Below are positions 47,142 to 55,787 of a DNA stretch of 64,000 bases, piece by piece. Position numbers and translations under genes: made by a program. Within the stretch, counting starts at the first letter, position 1. Every line of letters begins with the position of its first letter. The notes beneath the pieces are model-generated. The model ran no database searches. It saw only the letters and a program-made list of their open reading frames with translations, and had not been told where the DNA came from. Origin of the DNA: Sulfurifustis variabilis (GTDB lineage: Bacteria; Pseudomonadota; Gammaproteobacteria; Acidiferrobacterales; Sulfurifustaceae); the NCBI RefSeq assembly GCF_002355415.1, contig NZ_AP014936.1, forward strand, positions 1,178,001 to 1,242,000, in the 5' to 3' direction.

Positions 47142-48071
47142 TCAGTTCGATTGCCCTGTCCCGAAGTCGCGCGATCCCGCCTCGCCCGGTCTGGCCGCCT
47201 CCGCGAGCAACCACTCCTTGAAGACGACGATATTGGGGTTGTCCTTCCGGTCTTCGGGATAGACGAGGTAGTACGCGTACTCGCTCGGCAGCGCGATATC
47301 GAACGGCGCGACGAGCCGCTTGCTCTTCAGGTGGTCGGCGATGAGCGCCCGGTCCGCGATCGCGACGCCGTGGCCGGCGATCGCGGCTTCGAGCGCGAGC
47401 GGGGTGGTGTGGAACTTGGGGCCGCGCTGGTCGTCGATGCCCGTCACGCCGGCCGCCTTGAGCCAGACGCGCCACTCCCCGAGGCGGAACATCACGTGCA
47501 GCAGCGTGGCCTGGCGCAGGTCCTCCGGCTTGCGCAATCGCCCTCGGCCGATCCGGTACTGCGGGCTCGCGACCGGAACCAGCTCCTCCGCGAACAGGCG
47601 GTGGGCGCACACGCCCGGCCAGCGGCCGCCGCCGTAGCGCACGGCGGCGTCGACGTCCGATTTCGCGAAATCGACGAGCTCGATCGACGTCGTCTGGCGC
47701 ACCTCCAGCTCGGGGTGCTGAAGCTGAAAGCCCGCGAGCCGCGGCGCCAGCCACGGCGTCGCGAAGGACGGCGCGACGCTGAGCGTGAGCACGCCGCCCG
47801 GGCGCGGGACATGCAGGCGCTCGGTCGCCGCCGCGATCAGCGCCAGCCCTTCGCGTACCGCCCGCAGATAGCTTTCCCCTTCGCTCGTCAGCCGCACCTG
47901 CCGGCCGTCGCGCCGAAAGAGCGCGACGCCGAGGAACTTCTCGAGCGCGCGTATGCGGTGGCTGATGGCCGAGGCCGTGACGTGCAGCTCGCTTGCCGCG
48001 CGCAGGAAGCTCGAGTGGCGCGCGGCGGACTCGAAGGCGTGGAGCGTCTGGAGCGGCGGCAGGCGGCGCAT
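47142..48071 (-). CDS. LysR-family transcriptional regulator, GcvA-like
   Basis: The start at 48071 follows GGGAGA and gives 309 aa. The N-terminal winged helix-turn-helix is LQTLHAFESAARHSSFLRAASELHVTASAISHRIRALEKFLG. The effector domain begins near 95 (LTLSVAPSFATPWLAPRLAGF), which is typical of the GcvA/AmpR subgroup. It is divergent from a small gene and a tautomerase gene, its likely targets. The 160-bp divergent gap contains inverted bases (for example TGAATGCGTTTCA near 48089-48101) that could be its binding site. Upstream in-frame starts (48101, 48245) are less likely. Confidence 0.85.
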   Translation of the reverse strand: MRRLPPLQTLHAFESAARHSSFLRAASELHVTASAISHRIRALEKFLGVALFRRDGRQVRLTSEGESYLRAVREGLALIAAATERLHVPRPGGVLTLSVAPSFATPWLAPRLAGFQLQHPELEVRQTTSIELVDFAKSDVDAAVRYGGGRWPGVCAHRLFAEELVPVASPQYRIGRGRLRKPEDLRQATLLHVMFRLGEWRVWLKAAGVTGIDDQRGPKFHTTPLALEAAIAGHGVAIADRALIADHLKSKRLVAPFDIALPSEYAYYLVYPEDRKDNPNIVVFKEWLLAEAARPGEAGSRDFGTGQSN

Positions 48072-48231
48072 CGGTCTCCCGGAATGATGAATGCGTTTCA
48101 TCTCTGCGTTGAGAAACGATCGTTTGTCCCCGACGCAGCGAGAAGCTAGTTTCCCGCGAAGGAATCGGACGGCGCAACCGCAGTCGGGCGCCGATTCGGG
48201 GATCGCGTAACGGGTGACGGAGGCAGAAGCC

Positions 48232-48465
48232 ATGAGAAACGGCATCGACAGCAGCGCGCCGGGATGGGCGCTGACACCGAGCGGGGACCTGGATCACGCT
48301 GCCATCGAGCAGCGCGCCCGCGCGCTGCGCCGGGCGGCGCTGCGCGGATGGCTCGCGGCGGTCGCGGCGCGCGCGCACGAGGTCCTGTCGACGAGGGCAC
48401 GGTCGAAAACAGCCGCGAGCGGTCGGCAGGTCCGGTGCGGGGAGGGGGCGGGATGCCATACCTGA
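48232..48465 (+). CDS. Small Arg/Ala-rich protein next to the tautomerase gene
   Basis: The 77-aa protein has an ATG at 48232 after GGAGGCAGAAGCC. The middle part (EQRARALRRAALRGWLAAVAARAHEVL) is an amphipathic, strongly basic helix, the pattern seen in short DUF1127-like proteins. It overlaps the tautomerase start by 13 bases. It could be a leader peptide or an RNA-binding protein; no function assigned. Confidence 0.5.
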   Translation: MRNGIDSSAPGWALTPSGDLDHAAIEQRARALRRAALRGWLAAVAARAHEVLSTRARSKTAASGRQVRCGEGAGCHT

Positions 48466-48854
48466 ACCTCAGGCTCGCCGCTCGACCCTCTGACGCGCTG
48501 GCCAAAGCGGCCGCGCAGGCCCTGAACGCGGCGACCGCCGGGATACTCGGCAAGAGGCCCGAGGTCACTTCCGTGCTGGTCGAATTCGTGCCGGAGGCCC
48601 AATGGTTCGTCGGAGGCGAAGCGGCGGAGGCGGGCGGATTCGCGACCTTCCATCTCGACATCAAGATCACGGCCGGGACGAACACCAAGGACGAGAAGGC
48701 GGCGTACCTGCGCGAAATCTTCCGAAAGATGGAAACGCTGCTCGGCAACGTTCACCCGGCGAGCTACGTCGTGCTCCACGAGCTGCCCGCCGATGCCTGG
48801 GGCTATGGCGGCGAGACGCAGGAGTACCGGTACGTGAAGGGCAAACCGGCCTAG
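48453..48854 (+). CDS. Tautomerase (4-OT/MIF family)
   Basis: The 133-aa protein has the catalytic N-terminal proline exposed after Met removal (MPYLNLRLAARPSDALAKAAAQALNAATAGILGKRP). The 4-oxalocrotonate tautomerase/MIF pattern SVLVEFVPEAQWFVGG follows. It should convert keto/enol isomers of small aromatic or keto acids. It is divergent from the LysR regulator gene, which probably controls it. GGAGGGGGCGGG is the ribosome site. Confidence 0.85.
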   Translation: MPYLNLRLAARPSDALAKAAAQALNAATAGILGKRPEVTSVLVEFVPEAQWFVGGEAAEAGGFATFHLDIKITAGTNTKDEKAAYLREIFRKMETLLGNVHPASYVVLHELPADAWGYGGETQEYRYVKGKPA

Positions 48855-49247
48855 GTCCGTCTGCCCGCCGCTGAGTCTTGTCCCCGGACATCGCCGAGTA
48901 CCCGGGTTCCGGCAAGTTCCGCGTGCTGGCCGAGCTTCCGCCGGCAAGGCCGGGATGTTCCGCGTCGTCGGCCGCGAGGAGCGGTGCGGCGGCGACCGGG
49001 AAGGCGAGTGATCCGCCCCCGCGGTGGACGGCGCACCCGTCGCGCGCCGCGCCGAGGCGCTGGCACGACAGCAGCGCAAAGCGCACGGATCGGGCCTTTT
49101 GCGCCATTGCCCTGTGCTAAAATTCGGCCCGAGCTCTCTCCCGCATACTGACGCCCTCATGCGGGAGCGCACCACACCTTCCGGCTCGCACCGCAGCGGC
49201 TCCGCGCTGCGGCAACGCACAGGCCAAAAGAAAAGGGGAGACGCCCA
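48855..49247. other. Gene-free leader region with two hairpins
   Basis: No gene is convincing. A -10-like TAAAAT lies at 49118-49123. Downstream, two perfect hairpins precede the methyltransferase ATG: CTCCCGCAT/ATGCGGGAG (49138-49146 with 49159-49167) and CCGCAGCG/CGCTGCGG (49191-49198 with 49205-49212). The ribosome site AAAGGGGAGA at 49233-49242 follows. Confidence 0.55.
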
Positions 49248-50186
49248 ATGCAAAGCAGCTTCGCCGCCATCAACACGTCCAAGGCGAACTTCGCCGACAT
49301 CTACACGCGCGAGGATCCCCGAGCCTACTTTTCCGTGCTGGGCTCGCTCGACTACATGATCCCGGATCTCGCCGAGCCCGTGTTGCGCCAGCTGCTGTCC
49401 GCGCGCAGCCAGCGCTACGGGGGCGATCAGACGGTGCTCGACGTCGGCTGCTCTTACGGCATCAACGCGGCGGTGCACCGCTTCCCGCTGAGCTTTCGCG
49501 CCCTGCGCGACCGCTACGCGCGGCACGAGATGACGGCGCTGAGCCCGGGAGAGCTCGCGCGGCTCGACCGCAATTTCTACTCCGGCTGGCCCGACATCGG
49601 GCTCGCACGGTTCGTCGGGCTCGACGTGTCCGAGCCCGCGATACGGTACGCGCGCAACGTCGGCCTGATCGACTTCGGCATCACCGCCGATCTCGAGCAT
49701 ACCGCGATCACGGAGGAGCACGCGCGCGTCGCGCGGCGCGCCGACGTCGTCCTCTCCACGGGGTGCGTGGGCTACGTGACGGACAGGACGTACACCCAGC
49801 TCCTGCAGGCGATGGACCGTCCGCCGTGGGTCGTCTCGTTCGTGCTGCGCATGTTTCCGTTCGACCGGCTCGGCGGGGCGCTGGAGCGCTTCGGGCTCGT
49901 GACGGAGCGGCTCGCCAGCGCCACGTTCGTGCAGCGCCGCTTCCGCGACGTCCAGGAGTTCACGTCCACCCTCGACGTGCTGGGTAAGCTCGGTATCGAC
50001 GCTTCCGGTTTCGAATCGGAGGGCACGTTCCACGCGGATCTCTACGTCTCCCGCCCCGAAGCCGACGTGCGCGCGGCGCCGCTGGACGACATCATCACCA
50101 TCACCAGCGGCCGTAATCGTCCGGTCGGCACGCGCTACGTCCAGGTCGAAACGGGCGAAGGGCTGCAGATCGCGCTCGAGCCCTGA
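49248..50186 (+). CDS. Class I SAM-dependent methyltransferase-like protein
   Basis: The 312-aa protein has the SAM-binding loop TVLDVGCSYGINAAV near 62-76, then FVGLDVSEPAIRYARNVGLID near 124-144 and VVLSTGCVGYV near 168. The C-terminal half carries VVSFVLRMFPFDRL. The N-terminal 60 residues and the gap between the two SAM motifs (about 40 aa) are larger than in small methyltransferases. The substrate is unknown. It has a long 5' leader with two hairpins, which suggests regulated translation. Confidence 0.75.
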   Translation: MQSSFAAINTSKANFADIYTREDPRAYFSVLGSLDYMIPDLAEPVLRQLLSARSQRYGGDQTVLDVGCSYGINAAVHRFPLSFRALRDRYARHEMTALSPGELARLDRNFYSGWPDIGLARFVGLDVSEPAIRYARNVGLIDFGITADLEHTAITEEHARVARRADVVLSTGCVGYVTDRTYTQLLQAMDRPPWVVSFVLRMFPFDRLGGALERFGLVTERLASATFVQRRFRDVQEFTSTLDVLGKLGIDASGFESEGTFHADLYVSRPEADVRAAPLDDIITITSGRNRPVGTRYVQVETGEGLQIALEP

Positions 50187-50333
50187 CGTCCATAACGAAG
50201 CGGTGATTGCGTCTCGTCGCCCGTTCGGGAATCATTTTCGGCGGCGGCGACCTGGCGCAGGCCCGGGCCGCAAGCGGAAAGCGCGGAGATCCGTTTCCAG
50301 TGCGCCCGGACGGCCGCGCGAAGGGTGGCTCGC

Positions 50334-50738
50334 ATGGATTTTCTGGTAAACGTCGATGTCGAGGACCTCGACAAGGCGATCGGCTTCTACGGTTCGGCAT
50401 TCGGCCTGAAAATCGGTCGCCGTTTCGGCGAGTTCGCCGTCGAGATGCTCGGCGCCTCGACCCCGATCTACCTGCTGGCGAAATCGCCCGGCACGCCGGC
50501 CGCGGAGACGACCGACCAGCGCCGCAGCTACGGGCGGCATTGGACGCCGGTCCATCTCGATTTCGTCGTGGCCGATATCGAGCTCGCGGTGCGACGGGCC
50601 GTCTCGGCCGGGGCCGTGCTCGAGACACCGGTCGCCGTGCACGAGTGGGGCAAGCTCGCCGTGATGGCCGATCCGTTCGGCCACGGCTTCTGCCTGATTC
50701 AGTTTCTGGGCCGAGGATATGACCAAATCGCGGAATGA
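50334..50738 (+). CDS. VOC-family (glyoxalase/bleomycin resistance) protein
   Basis: The 134-aa protein has the VOC layout: NVDVEDLDKAIGFYGSAFGLKIGRRFGE at the start and VMADPFGHGFCLIQF at the end, with two babbab modules. Metal-binding His and Glu are not fully clear from sequence. It may be a dioxygenase, isomerase or resistance protein. The ATG at 50334 is preferred over GTG 50325. Confidence 0.8.
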   Translation: MDFLVNVDVEDLDKAIGFYGSAFGLKIGRRFGEFAVEMLGASTPIYLLAKSPGTPAAETTDQRRSYGRHWTPVHLDFVVADIELAVRRAVSAGAVLETPVAVHEWGKLAVMADPFGHGFCLIQFLGRGYDQIAE

Positions 50739-50753
50739 GGGATCCCCGGGCCG

Positions 50754-51362
50754 ATGAAGGACCCGGGCGACCACCGGATCTGTTTCGTGGGCGATTCGTT
50801 CGTGCAGGGCACGTTGGATCCCGAATGTCGCGGATGGGTGGGGCGCGTCGCCGCGGCCGCCCGCGCGCGCGGGTTCGACGTCACCGCCTATAACCTGGGC
50901 GTCCGGCGGGATACGAGCCGGGACGTGCGCGCGCGGTGGGAAGCCGAGTGCCGGGCGCGTCTTCCCGCCGGTTGCGCCGGGCACGTCGTCTTCTCGTTCG
51001 GCGCGAACGACGCGACCCTCGAGGAGGGCCGCCCGCGGGTCGGCGAAGAGGAGAGCACGGCGAACCTCGCCGCGGTGCTCGCCGCGGCCCGGACACACTA
51101 CGCGGTGCGGGTGGTCGGGCCGCCGCCGGTCGGCGACGCCGAGCAGGACGAACGCATTCTGCGCCTCTGCGCACGCTACGCGGAAACGGCGGCGGAGCTC
51201 GACATACCGTACCTGCCGCTTGCGGCGAAGCTGGCGGAAGATCCCGTGTGGCGGAACGAGGTGGCGGCCAGCGACGGCAGCCACCCCGGGGCGGCCGGCT
51301 ACCGGCTGATCGCTTCGCTCGTGCTCGCCTGGCCGTCGTGGTGGTTCGGGCCCGCCCCCTGA
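50754..51362 (+). CDS. SGNH/GDSL hydrolase
   Basis: The 202-aa protein has block I ICFVGDSFVQGT at residues 9-20 (catalytic Ser in GDS), block III FSFGANDAT near 81 (Asn), and block V DGSHPGAAGY near 178 (Asp and His). It has no signal peptide, so it is a cytoplasmic esterase or lipase. It starts 15 bp after the VOC gene and probably shares its transcript. Confidence 0.85.
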   Translation: MKDPGDHRICFVGDSFVQGTLDPECRGWVGRVAAAARARGFDVTAYNLGVRRDTSRDVRARWEAECRARLPAGCAGHVVFSFGANDATLEEGRPRVGEEESTANLAAVLAAARTHYAVRVVGPPPVGDAEQDERILRLCARYAETAAELDIPYLPLAAKLAEDPVWRNEVAASDGSHPGAAGYRLIASLVLAWPSWWFGPAP

Positions 51363-51485
51363 CCGGCGACCTCGCGGACGCCGCCGAACCCGTGTCCGAC
51401 GGCCGATCCGCGGGCCGTTTCGCGGCCGCAGGCCTTTCGCGCACAATAGGCCGCCTTTTTCGACGGCCAACAGGGAAAACCCCGC

Positions 51486-52238
51486 ATGCTCGAACTGATT
51501 ACCGATCCGACCGTCTGGGTCGCGTTCTTCACGCTGACCGCGCTCGAGCTCGTGCTCGGGATCGACAACGTCATCTTCATATCCATCCTGGTCGACAAGC
51601 TGCCGGAGAAGCGGCGGGAGTTCGCGCGGCGCCTGGGGCTCTTTCTCGCCATGTTCATGCGGATCGCGCTGCTCCTCGTGCTCTCCTGGATCATCGGCCT
51701 GACGGCGCCGCTCTTCAGCGTCGTCGGCAACGAGATCTCGGGGCGCGATCTCATCCTGATCGCCGGCGGGCTGTTCCTGGTCTGGAAGAGCACGATGGAG
51801 GTTCACCAGCTGCTGGAGGGCGAGGAGGGCGCGGCGTCCGCGAAGGTGAAGGCGACCTTTGCCGCGGTCATCGCGCAGATCATCCTGATCGACGTGGTGT
51901 TCTCGTTCGACTCGATCATCACGGCCGTCGGGCTGGTCGACGAGCTGCCCGTCATGATCGCGGCCGTTATCGTGTCGGTTCTCCTGATGATGGCCTTCGC
52001 CGGCACGATCGGTCGCTTCGTCTCGGCGCATCCCACGATCAAGATGCTGGCGCTGTCGTTCCTGTTCGTCATCGGCGTCGTCCTGATCGCGGACGGGTTC
52101 GACCACCACGTGCCCAAGGGCTACATCTACTCGGCCCTCGCGTTCTCGGTTTTCGTCGAGGCGCTCAACCTCAGGGTGCGAAAGCGCGCGCGCCGTCCGG
52201 TCGAGCTTCACGAGCCATACCGGAAAACCGAATCCTGA
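51486..52238 (+). CDS. TerC-family membrane protein
   Basis: The 250-aa TerC/Alx-type protein has seven membrane helices. Motifs are LTALELVLGIDNVIFISILVDKLP near 17-40, FLVWKSTMEV near 99, and IVVFSFDSIITAVGLV-type helix VVFSFDSIITAVGLV near 138-152. TerC proteins help manganese homeostasis and tellurite resistance. A yybP-ykoY riboswitch, often found before such genes, is not seen in the 123-bp leader. Confidence 0.9.
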   Translation: MLELITDPTVWVAFFTLTALELVLGIDNVIFISILVDKLPEKRREFARRLGLFLAMFMRIALLLVLSWIIGLTAPLFSVVGNEISGRDLILIAGGLFLVWKSTMEVHQLLEGEEGAASAKVKATFAAVIAQIILIDVVFSFDSIITAVGLVDELPVMIAAVIVSVLLMMAFAGTIGRFVSAHPTIKMLALSFLFVIGVVLIADGFDHHVPKGYIYSALAFSVFVEALNLRVRKRARRPVELHEPYRKTES

Positions 52239-52275
52239 ACGGGGGTGGCCGGAGGCGATCTGAAGGAGGACGAAC

Positions 52276-52698
52276 ATGAAACCGCGGATCACGCTCATCA
52301 CCATCGGCGTCGACGACCTGGAACGCTCGCTCCGGTTCTATCGGGACGGCCTTGGCCTGCCGACGCAAGGGATCGTCGGCAGGGAGTTCGAGTACGGCGC
52401 CGTGGCCTTCTTCGACCTCCAGTCCGGCCTGAAGCTCGCCTTGTGGCCGCGGAAGAGCATCGCGCGCGAGACGGGCATCCCTTCCGGAGCGCCGGCGCCC
52501 ACCGAGTTCACGCTCGGCCACAACGTGTCCTCGAAGGAGGAGGTGGACGCGGTGATGACACAGGCGAGGAATGCCGGCGCCGTCATCGTGAAGGAGGCGC
52601 ACGAAACCTTCTGGGGCGGCTACGCCGGGTATTTCGAGGATCCCGACCGGCACCTGTGGGAGTTCGCCTGGAACCCGAGTCTCGCGGTCCCCGACTAG
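52276..52698 (+). CDS. VOC-family protein
   Basis: The 140-aa protein starts MKPRITLITIGVDDLERSLRFYRDGLGLPTQG and ends with YFEDPDRHLWEFAWNPSL, the typical VOC ends with His and Glu metal-ligand positions. AAGGAGG precedes the ATG. It is likely a small metal-dependent lyase, isomerase or resistance protein. It lies 37 bp behind the TerC gene. Confidence 0.85.
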   Translation: MKPRITLITIGVDDLERSLRFYRDGLGLPTQGIVGREFEYGAVAFFDLQSGLKLALWPRKSIARETGIPSGAPAPTEFTLGHNVSSKEEVDAVMTQARNAGAVIVKEAHETFWGGYAGYFEDPDRHLWEFAWNPSLAVPD

Positions 52699-52797
52699 GC
52701 GACTCCCGCGCGCGAGGCAGGGAACCCGACGGTCGGGGTCCGACCGTCGGGTGGGACGCGCCCTCGATGCCGTAGCGCGCGCGGGGCGCGAGTGCAG

Positions 52798-53706
52798 CTA
52801 CTTCCGCTCGTTCTGCTCGGCGGAACCGGGCGTCGAGCCCTGGTCGCCGCGGGCCTTCGTCGCCGCCTCGTACTCCGACTGCGACAGGCGTCCGTCGCCG
52901 TCGCGGTCGGCCGAGGAGAAGTCGAGCCCCTGGATGGCGCCGGCCTCGCCCTGCTCGATGGCGCCGCTCTGGTCCCGATCGGCCTGCGTGAACGAGGGAA
53001 TAGCGGCCGTCGCTGCCGCTCCCGCCGGCGCGGGCCGCTTGGCCGCCTTCACCGGCGGCACGCCGGGCTCGGGCGCGAGCCGGCCGAGCACCCGGTCGAA
53101 CTGGTTGATGGCGACCGTGAGATTGCTATTCAGCCTTGACGCTTCCTGCTTCGCGCTCCGCACGACGCCGGACTTCTGTACCGCGGCGACGTTGGCCGGC
53201 GTCGGATCGCTGCCGATCACGCGCTGGATGTCCTGCAGGTGACTCACCAGTGGTTTGATCCCCTGATCCGACTTCTTGAACGTCGTCTCGATGTTGGCGA
53301 GCTGCTGGCTGACCTCCTCGTGGCGTCGGTCGGCGACCTGGCGCAGCTTGGGGTCCTCCACGTTCAGTCGGGTCCGCTGCCATTCCGTCATGTAGTTGAT
53401 CCGCTGCTCGCGCATGTTCTGGGCGTTCTCCGAAAGCTGCTGCGCCATGGCGCTCAACTGATCGACGTTATCGGAGTAGGGCGTATAGGCGGTCCGGATC
53501 TGGCCCGGCGGCGCGCTCATCACGGAATCGAGCGAAAACATCGTCCGCTCGACCTGGGCCCGGAGGTCGGCCATCTGTTTCTGGGTCGCCTCGAAACTCT
53601 GTACGGCGCTCTGCTGCTGGTCCTCCTTTCCGAGGAGGGTGGCGCAGCCGTAAAGCGTCGACAGGGCGAAGAGCGGGAGAAGAAAGAATATCCTGTGGTG
53701 TTTCAT
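52798..53706 (-). CDS. DUF2959-like lipoprotein with two C-terminal EF hands
   Basis: The start at 53706 follows GGAGGGACCC and gives a 302-aa lipoprotein (lipobox LYGC). Residues 25-200 are a long coiled coil like DUF2959: FEATQKQMADLRAQVERTMFSLDSVMS, ADRRHEEVSQQLANIETTFKK. After a Pro/Ala linker (about 215-240), two EF-hand loops follow: DRDQSGAIEQGE and DRDGDGRLSQSE. The fusion with calcium loops is unusual. It could couple a periplasmic coiled-coil scaffold to Ca2+; this is inference. Confidence 0.75.
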   Translation of the reverse strand: MKHHRIFFLLPLFALSTLYGCATLLGKEDQQQSAVQSFEATQKQMADLRAQVERTMFSLDSVMSAPPGQIRTAYTPYSDNVDQLSAMAQQLSENAQNMREQRINYMTEWQRTRLNVEDPKLRQVADRRHEEVSQQLANIETTFKKSDQGIKPLVSHLQDIQRVIGSDPTPANVAAVQKSGVVRSAKQEASRLNSNLTVAINQFDRVLGRLAPEPGVPPVKAAKRPAPAGAAATAAIPSFTQADRDQSGAIEQGEAGAIQGLDFSSADRDGDGRLSQSEYEAATKARGDQGSTPGSAEQNERK

Positions 53707-53854
53707 GGGTCCCTCCATGGGCCGTGTGTCTCGTCCCCGATTGTCCCACACTGGTTCGCTCGCGCCAGCGCTTCACGCCGAACGGGAGCCCCTGTCGGTA
53801 AAGGTGGCTTGCCCGGCGCGCCAGCGACCGGTCTCCTCACCGGGGGACCCGGGT

Positions 53855-54910
53855 CTACTCGGGCGCGGGGATCGCGGCCGAGAGCTGGACGATCTCGCCT
53901 TCGCGGACGATCTCCATCGTCACCGTGTCGCCCGTTCCCAGGCTCGCCAGCCGCTCTCTGGCCTTCGGGTATCCGTCCTCCTCCTCGAGAGACACTCCCT
54001 GTATCGCGAGAATGATGTCCCCGCCGGCGACGAGCTCCACGCCGCCGATCCTGGCGGCGAGGGTCCCGGCGCGCAGGCCCAGCAGCGCCGCGGGCGAATG
54101 CGCGTTCTTCGCGATTCGTTCGACGAGCAGGCCGCGCTGCCGGGGGACGTTGAAGGCCTGGGCCAGCAGCCCCGTCAGCCAGCGGCCGCGAAAGCCGCCC
54201 CAGAAGGAGCGCTGCTCGAGCAGCAACCGTCGCGCGGCATTCGAGGTGACCCCGAAACCGACGCGCGGCCCCGCCTGCTCCTGTCCCAGGAGATGCGTCG
54301 CGATGCCGATGATCTCGCCCTCCGTGTTGAACATGGGCCCGCCCGAGACGCCGGCGCTGATGTGCGCATCGGTGGCGAAGAACTCCCCGAGCGTGAGGTC
54401 CGCGCCCACCTGATCGGGGCGGGAGCGGGCCGACAGCCGGCCGACGGAAAGGTAACGCTCCACGCCATGGGGGGCGCCGATGATGAAGATGTCGTCACCG
54501 ACCTCCATGCGATCCGAGTCGCCGAGGCGAGCGACGGCGACCGCTTCCGGCAGCTCCTCCAGCCGGAGCAGAGCGATGTCGGCGGCGGGCTCCGAGGCGA
54601 CGACGCGGGCGGGAAGGACTCGCCCGTCGCGGAGCTTGACCGCGATGCGATCCGCCGTTTCGACCAGGTGGGCGGCCGTGAGCAGGTCGCCGTCGGTCGA
54701 TATGATCACGCCCGCCGCTTCGTGCTCGACTTTCGCGATCCTCGGCGTCTCGTCCACGAGCACGATGACCTCCCGCGTGAAGACGGTCACGACCGCGGCG
54801 CTGGTCGCGGCGTATACTTCCCGCAGGGAAGCGGAGTCGGCCGGTGCGATCCCTGCTGTGTTCAAGCCGCCGGCAAGAAGGAGGGCTGCCGTCCAGGTTC
54901 TGCCGTCCAT
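53855..54910 (-). CDS. Exported trypsin-like serine protease with PDZ (HtrA-like)
   Basis: The 351-aa protein has a signal peptide (residues 1-26). The protease domain has the triad His in TAAHLVE near 80, Asp in ADIALLRLEE near 110 and Ser in SAGVSGGPMFN near 190. A PDZ domain covers about 250-350 (LLVERIAKNAHSPAALLGLRAG, GDIILAIQG). It is a DegP/DegQ-like quality-control protease with one PDZ. It is not an htrA gene in the usual mucD-rpoE context. Confidence 0.85.
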   Translation of the reverse strand: MDGRTWTAALLLAGGLNTAGIAPADSASLREVYAATSAAVVTVFTREVIVLVDETPRIAKVEHEAAGVIISTDGDLLTAAHLVETADRIAVKLRDGRVLPARVVASEPAADIALLRLEELPEAVAVARLGDSDRMEVGDDIFIIGAPHGVERYLSVGRLSARSRPDQVGADLTLGEFFATDAHISAGVSGGPMFNTEGEIIGIATHLLGQEQAGPRVGFGVTSNAARRLLLEQRSFWGGFRGRWLTGLLAQAFNVPRQRGLLVERIAKNAHSPAALLGLRAGTLAARIGGVELVAGGDIILAIQGVSLEEEDGYPKARERLASLGTGDTVTMEIVREGEIVQLSAAIPAPE

Positions 54911-54966
54911 GGTGATTCCGGCTCCGATCCGTGCATCGCGAAGCAGCTTGGTCCAGCGCGCCGGTG

Positions 54967-55026
54967 CCGGCTTTGACTGCCATCAAGAAACCGGAACCGG
55001 CTTTGACTGCCATCAAGAAACCGAAC
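54967..55026. repeat. Tandem duplication of a 30-bp unit
   Basis: Two copies of CCGGCTTTGACTGCCATC plus AAGAAACCGGAA (54967-54996) and a near-identical copy (54997-55026, ending CCGAAC) lie head to tail, differing in two bases at the end. They are in the gap between the protease gene and DUF192, on the side of both promoters. Confidence 0.8.
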
Positions 55027-55185
55027 CGTTTCCCGGCGGCAGGACGAAAAGGAGCGCCGACAGATGACCAGGCGAGACTTCCGCGAGGTCGACGTGGCTT
55101 CCTGCCCGGGAGCCCATGGCGCCGTCCGGGTCTCCTGCGAAGCCTTCGCGTATAACGAACCCACCAAGCCAAACCCGTGTCGCCG

Positions 55186-55701
55186 ATGAGCGTCGGATCC
55201 GCCCGCGCCCTCTGTCTCGCGATCGTCCTGGGCGCCTCGTGCTTCGCGTCCGCGACGGCCGGCCCGGGCGGCGGCCGGCCCGCGGCGGAGCGCGTTGCAA
55301 TGCGGATCGCCGGCGCGGCGGGAACGGTCGGGCTCCGCGCGGAGATCGCGCGGACCGTCGAGGCGCGTTCGCGCGGGCTCATGGACCGCTCGCACCTGCC
55401 GGCCGACGCGGGCATGCTGTTCGTCTATCCGGAGGCGCAGCCGCCGCAGTCCGGTTTCTGGATGTTTCGCACGCGCATCCCGCTCGACATCGCCTTCCTC
55501 GACGGCGACGGCCGCATCCTGGCGATCCGTGTCATGGAGCCGTGCGGGAGCGCTGTTTCGTTCCGCTGTCGCACTTACGCGCCGGGTGTTCCGTACCGGG
55601 CGGCGCTCGAGGTCAATCGCGGCTTCTTCGCGCGCAACCGTATCGCGGTCGGGGATCGTCTCGTCCTCCCTCCGGACTTCTCGCTCGAGGGCGCCGAGTG
55701 A
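55186..55701 (+). CDS. DUF192 family protein, exported
   Basis: The protein is about 171 aa. An alternative GTG start at 55177 adds three codons. The N terminus is a signal peptide (ALCLAIVLGASCFASATA). The domain contains VEARSRGLMDRSHLPADAGMLFVYPEAQ near 55-85, FWMFRTRIPLDIAFLDGDGRI near 92 and VLPPDF at the end, as in DUF192. Members are periplasmic and of unknown function. Ribosome site is weak. Confidence 0.85.
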   Translation: MSVGSARALCLAIVLGASCFASATAGPGGGRPAAERVAMRIAGAAGTVGLRAEIARTVEARSRGLMDRSHLPADAGMLFVYPEAQPPQSGFWMFRTRIPLDIAFLDGDGRILAIRVMEPCGSAVSFRCRTYAPGVPYRAALEVNRGFFARNRIAVGDRLVLPPDFSLEGAE

Positions 55702-55787
55702 CGCGGATGGCCCGCGATCGCGGCCGGTCCGGCCACGGTTCGGCGAGATCGCTGTAATAAGAGGCGCCGCGCCCGGGTCTATTTCGT

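Noticed and set aside
51363-51485. Manganese riboswitch (yybP-ykoY) before the TerC gene
   Set aside because: The 123-bp leader lacks the conserved paired loops; nothing more than GC-rich stems is visible.
53855-54910. Canonical DegP/MucD call
   Set aside because: The protein has one PDZ, is short (351 aa) and lies outside the rpoE-mucABCD context, so only HtrA-like is supported.
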